A stretch of 64,000 nt of DNA, from positions 186,001 to 250,000 of the forward strand of contig VFIW01000062.1 in the NCBI GenBank assembly GCA_006386115.1. Direction: 5' to 3'. Shown piece by piece: positions 61,323 to 64,000 of the stretch (position 1 is the first letter of the stretch; each line of letters begins with the position of its first letter). A model generated the notes under the pieces. It worked only from the letters and a program-made list of their open reading frames with translations. It made no database searches and had not been told where the DNA came from. The position numbers were made by a program, and so were the translations under genes. This DNA is from Globisporangium splendens (taxonomy: Eukaryota; Oomycota; Peronosporomycetes; Pythiales; Pythiaceae).

Positions 61323-63047
61323 ATGGACTCGTATCGTCCGGCGCTCACGTCCGTGGTCGCCGTGTGCCGCGCCCAAGCAGAGGAGCGCGGCGCCGATGTG
61401 GAGGCGCTGGCGCACGTGCTCAGCCTCGTCAGCGCGTGCCTCACGCCGCAGCACTGGACGTTCCTGCGCGCGTGCGAATGCGGCCACACGGCGCTGCTAC
61501 GGCGGCTGGCGGCGCACGAGCCGCGCCACTTGGATCCGCACTTCAAGGCGTTCCAGTTCAGTAAGGGGCTCGTGTTCGCTGTGGCGAACGGCGACCTCGA
61601 GATGGTGACGTGGCTGTGCTTGGAGTACTTCCCCGGAGCAGGTTTTGTGTCCAAGGCGATGGAGATGGCCGCTGAAGTCGGCAACCTGCGCATCCTGCAG
61701 TGGCTCGTGGACCGCTGCGACGACCGCATCTTCTGGACCGAGGCGCACATGGACATCGCAGCGGAGAATGGTCATCTGGATGTGCTCCGATGGCTGCATG
61801 CGCACCCAAAGAGCGGAGGCTGCACGAAGCGCGCGATCTGTCATGCTGCCCGGAATGGACATTTGCAGGTCGTGCAATGGCTGTACGACCATTTTCCTGA
61901 GCGTCCAAGAGAAGCGCTTCGGTACGCTGTCCACGGAGGCAGCGTCGACATTGCGAGTTTCCTCCATGAGCGCGGTTACGAGCTCCATGCAGCGAACGCA
62001 GTCGACGATGCAGCGTGGAGCGGCAACCTCGACATGGTCAAGTGGGTCCACGGCATCGGCGCGACCGGGTGCACGCGCTATGCCATGGACTTTGCAGCTG
62101 CAGCCGGCAACCTGGCCATGCTCCAGTGGCTCCATGAGAACTACTCGGAAGGCTGCTCGAGTGACGCAATGGACAAAGCAGCTGGGAATGGTCACCTCGA
62201 AGTCGTCGAGTGGCTTCACGAGCATCACCCGAATGCGCGGTCCAACAGAGCGATCTGCGCCGCGGCAAAGAGTGGACACCTTGAGATCGTTCAGTGGCTC
62301 CATGATAATCGCTATGGCCACCATGACTCCGTGCTTGAGGCTGCAGCTTCGAGTGGGAACCTGGAATTGGTGATGTGGTTGGATGAGAATCGTCCAGAGC
62401 CGCCGTCGTGGTTTGCTATAGCCAAGGCGGCTGAAAAGGGCCACTTGCCGATTATGAAGTGGTTGCATGCGAACAGTGACGGTGACTACGAGGATGCGCT
62501 AGACAGAGCAGCGACAAATGGTCAGCTCGAGGCAGTCAAGTGGCTGCACGAGAATCGACATGAAGGATGCACGACAAACGCTATGGACGGAGCTGCTCGC
62601 AACAATCATCTTCATGTCGTCAAGTGGCTCCATGAGCACCGCAAGGAAGGGTGCACGACCGAGGCTATGGACAGAGCTGGTTCGTGTGAGATGATGTGCT
62701 GGCTGCACGAGAACCGAAGCGAAGGCTGCACGACCAAAGCGATGGACAATGCGGTGGCAAGAGGCGATCTCGAGACGGTGATGCTGCTGCACGCCAATCG
62801 AAGCGAAGGCTGTTCGGACACTGTGTCCAACTCTGTTGGGTACGGCGGATACCTGGAGCTCTTCATGTGGCTGTACGAGCATCGCCGAGAGAACATCGAC
62901 GTCGCTATGATCCGAGCCAAGTTCGACACGCCGCAGTACAAATTCGTCGACATGCACTGGGTCGAGGTCGGCTGGGTCACGGATACCATCACGACGTTCC
63001 GCGATCGCTCCTTCTTGATCGCGTTATTCGACAAGTTAGATTTGTGA
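61323..63047 (+). CDS. 28-residue ankyrin-like repeat protein (intact, divergent)
   Basis: Single exon, 574 residues. The frame is open from 61176, but upstream residues are not family-like; ATG 61323 (MDSYRPALTSVVAVCRAQAE) fits. The N-terminal cap has LAHVLSLVSACLTPQHW, FLRACECGHTALLRRLAA and FPGAGFVSKAMEMA. About 13 repeat units follow. The 5' third is more GC-rich than the other members. The short unit (MDRAGSCEMMCWLHENR) and C-terminal cap (DLETVMLLHANRSEGC, LFMWLYEHRRENIDVAMIRA) are present, plus an extra C-terminal stretch with HWVEVGWVTD before RSFLIALFDKLDL. Role unknown beyond probable protein binding. Confidence 0.87.
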   Translation: MDSYRPALTSVVAVCRAQAEERGADVEALAHVLSLVSACLTPQHWTFLRACECGHTALLRRLAAHEPRHLDPHFKAFQFSKGLVFAVANGDLEMVTWLCLEYFPGAGFVSKAMEMAAEVGNLRILQWLVDRCDDRIFWTEAHMDIAAENGHLDVLRWLHAHPKSGGCTKRAICHAARNGHLQVVQWLYDHFPERPREALRYAVHGGSVDIASFLHERGYELHAANAVDDAAWSGNLDMVKWVHGIGATGCTRYAMDFAAAAGNLAMLQWLHENYSEGCSSDAMDKAAGNGHLEVVEWLHEHHPNARSNRAICAAAKSGHLEIVQWLHDNRYGHHDSVLEAAASSGNLELVMWLDENRPEPPSWFAIAKAAEKGHLPIMKWLHANSDGDYEDALDRAATNGQLEAVKWLHENRHEGCTTNAMDGAARNNHLHVVKWLHEHRKEGCTTEAMDRAGSCEMMCWLHENRSEGCTTKAMDNAVARGDLETVMLLHANRSEGCSDTVSNSVGYGGYLELFMWLYEHRRENIDVAMIRAKFDTPQYKFVDMHWVEVGWVTDTITTFRDRSFLIALFDKLDL

Positions 63048-63376
63048 TTCATGAATGCATATTGAGACTCCAGAGCGCACTGCACTTCGAGTAATAAATG
63101 AACGCAGGCTCTGTTTCTATGAATCCTATCAAGTGTTTTTCTGCCTGCGCATTGATCTTCGACTCTCAAAGAGCGGGAAAATATCTTGAAGTATGCTCTC
63201 CCCTTAGCAAAACTGCCTGTGAATCGTCGACTGGTTGGTGGAGTCTAGCTGCGTGCTGGGACTTTGGATGCTCACCAAAACCAGCAAGCATTCCAGTGGC
63301 CAGCTGGTTGCATAAACGTCACACGAATTTCAAATGTCCGTCTCTACGAGCGCTGTGGCTCTGCTTGCGCTGACAG
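63048..63376. other. intergenic, no gene seen
   Basis: Spacer between the ankyrin-like gene and a possible exon; no motif. Confidence 0.35.
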
Positions 63377-63586
63377 GACCGACGACCTACGCCGCTCCCG
63401 AGCCGACTCGACTTCGACCTCCAGCTCTCGCAATTCGAGCTTACCCTCCGCGACTCCGACAACTTGGAGTTCCTACGCGTCTTTGCACAAGACCGACGGC
63501 AATGGAAGGCCAACACCACCGATCTCATCAACACCCTCCCCCCGCGGATGATTCTACGCATGCGAGTGCTGCATGATTTGGCCAGG
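63377..63586 (+). CDS. possible exon of an unknown gene
   Basis: A frame free of stops from an acceptor-like CGCTGACAG to a donor-like GTCAGT encodes a charged helical segment (LDFDLQLSQFELTLRDSDN, LEFLRVFAQDRRQWKANTT, LPPRMILRMRVLHDLAR). Other frames here give Ser/Pro-rich low-quality peptides. No upstream start or downstream exon could be fixed, so the gene structure is unknown and it may continue past the window. Confidence 0.35.
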
Positions 63587-64000
63587 TCAGTTTATTTTAG
63601 CTCAGTCTTGGCTCATCAGGTTGCCGCGAAACACGTCACTGCTGCACTGTGATTGCCTGCAATATTGTCATACTCGATAAAATTGTCAAATGTGTCAATA
63701 GCACATAATTGCAGCATATTTATCAGACATCTCTGAGGCTGACTCATTTCGCACCATTAAGTACGCGCCACTACAATGTTGAAAAACGACCTTTACTCAG
63801 AAATCTGTGTCTGATAATCTCACTCTCACACCAGTAAGTTCGCCTCACAAGCCCACAACAAAGCCACAACATCTCAGCCAGCGAGTCGACGACGACGACG
63901 GCGGCGGCGGCGGCTTTGAACCGCAGGCGCGCTGCTCACGCCGCTCGTTCGCTAGACGACAGTAATGAGAGAGTGGCGCTCTCAGCGTCGCTTGTCTAAT
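63587..64000. other. right end of window, no gene fixed
   Basis: Could be intronic or intergenic. It contains a GAC/GGC trinucleotide run at about 63891-63915. Confidence 0.35.
63891..63915 (+). repeat. trinucleotide repeat
   Basis: Runs of GAC followed by GGC units, a simple-sequence repeat near the right edge. Confidence 0.8.

Noticed and set aside
1..64000. CRISPR array or bacterial defence system
   Set aside because: Introns, retroelements and eukaryotic protein families throughout; the regular 84-bp periodicity is protein-coding repeat units, not direct repeats with spacers.

Overview
The window looks like nuclear DNA of an oomycete (Phytophthora/Pythium type). The evidence is short spliceosomal introns of about 60-120 bp, mostly GT-AG; a single-exon aspartic protease fused to a seven-helix receptor domain, an architecture known from oomycetes; a large family of 28-residue ankyrin-like repeat proteins; and Ty3-type and LINE-type retroelements. 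No organelle, bacterial or CRISPR features were seen.

Layout. 1-3302: ankyrin-like family (one intact gene, three fragments). 3690-8155: a C2H2 zinc-finger factor converging on the protease-receptor fusion. 8787-10479: an ankyrin fragment and a secreted protein. 12266-20538: a tight block holding a small unknown spliced gene, a FkbH-like HAD/acyltransferase gene and a 12-exon gene resembling TAF1A of the RNA polymerase I factor SL1. 20670-22415: an intact ankyrin-like gene. 23580-49503: a large inverted repeat (arms 23580-30046 and 43037-49503, 6467 bp each, nearly identical) around a 13 kb spacer. Each arm carries a secreted palmitoyl-thioesterase-like hydrolase, ankyrin-like pseudogenes and a 172-codon ORF. 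The spacer holds a TIR-bounded DNA transposon (30259-40457) encoding a DUF7869-like DDE protein, split by a complete Ty3 chromovirus with 5-bp target duplications (32322-39957), and then an intact ankyrin-like gene. 48417-52333: two intact divergent ankyrin-like genes. 52599-57632: two more secreted-family genes. 58900-60982: a 5'-truncated LINE with a C-terminal RNase H domain. 61323-63047: a sixth intact ankyrin-like gene. 63377-63586: one possible exon of an unknown gene.

How it fits together. There is no operon-like system. Single-copy housekeeping and signalling genes sit in compact blocks, while the ankyrin-like family (six intact genes, ten broken pieces, both strands) forms a recombination-prone zone. 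Both ends of both inverted-repeat arms lie inside ankyrin-like genes, which points to repair or recombination between family members as the source of the rearrangement. The two most unusual objects are the TIR/DUF7869 transposon and an antisense coiled-coil ORF opposite the chromodomain end of the Ty3 element. Gene models and intron positions were read by eye; no alignments or searches were run.
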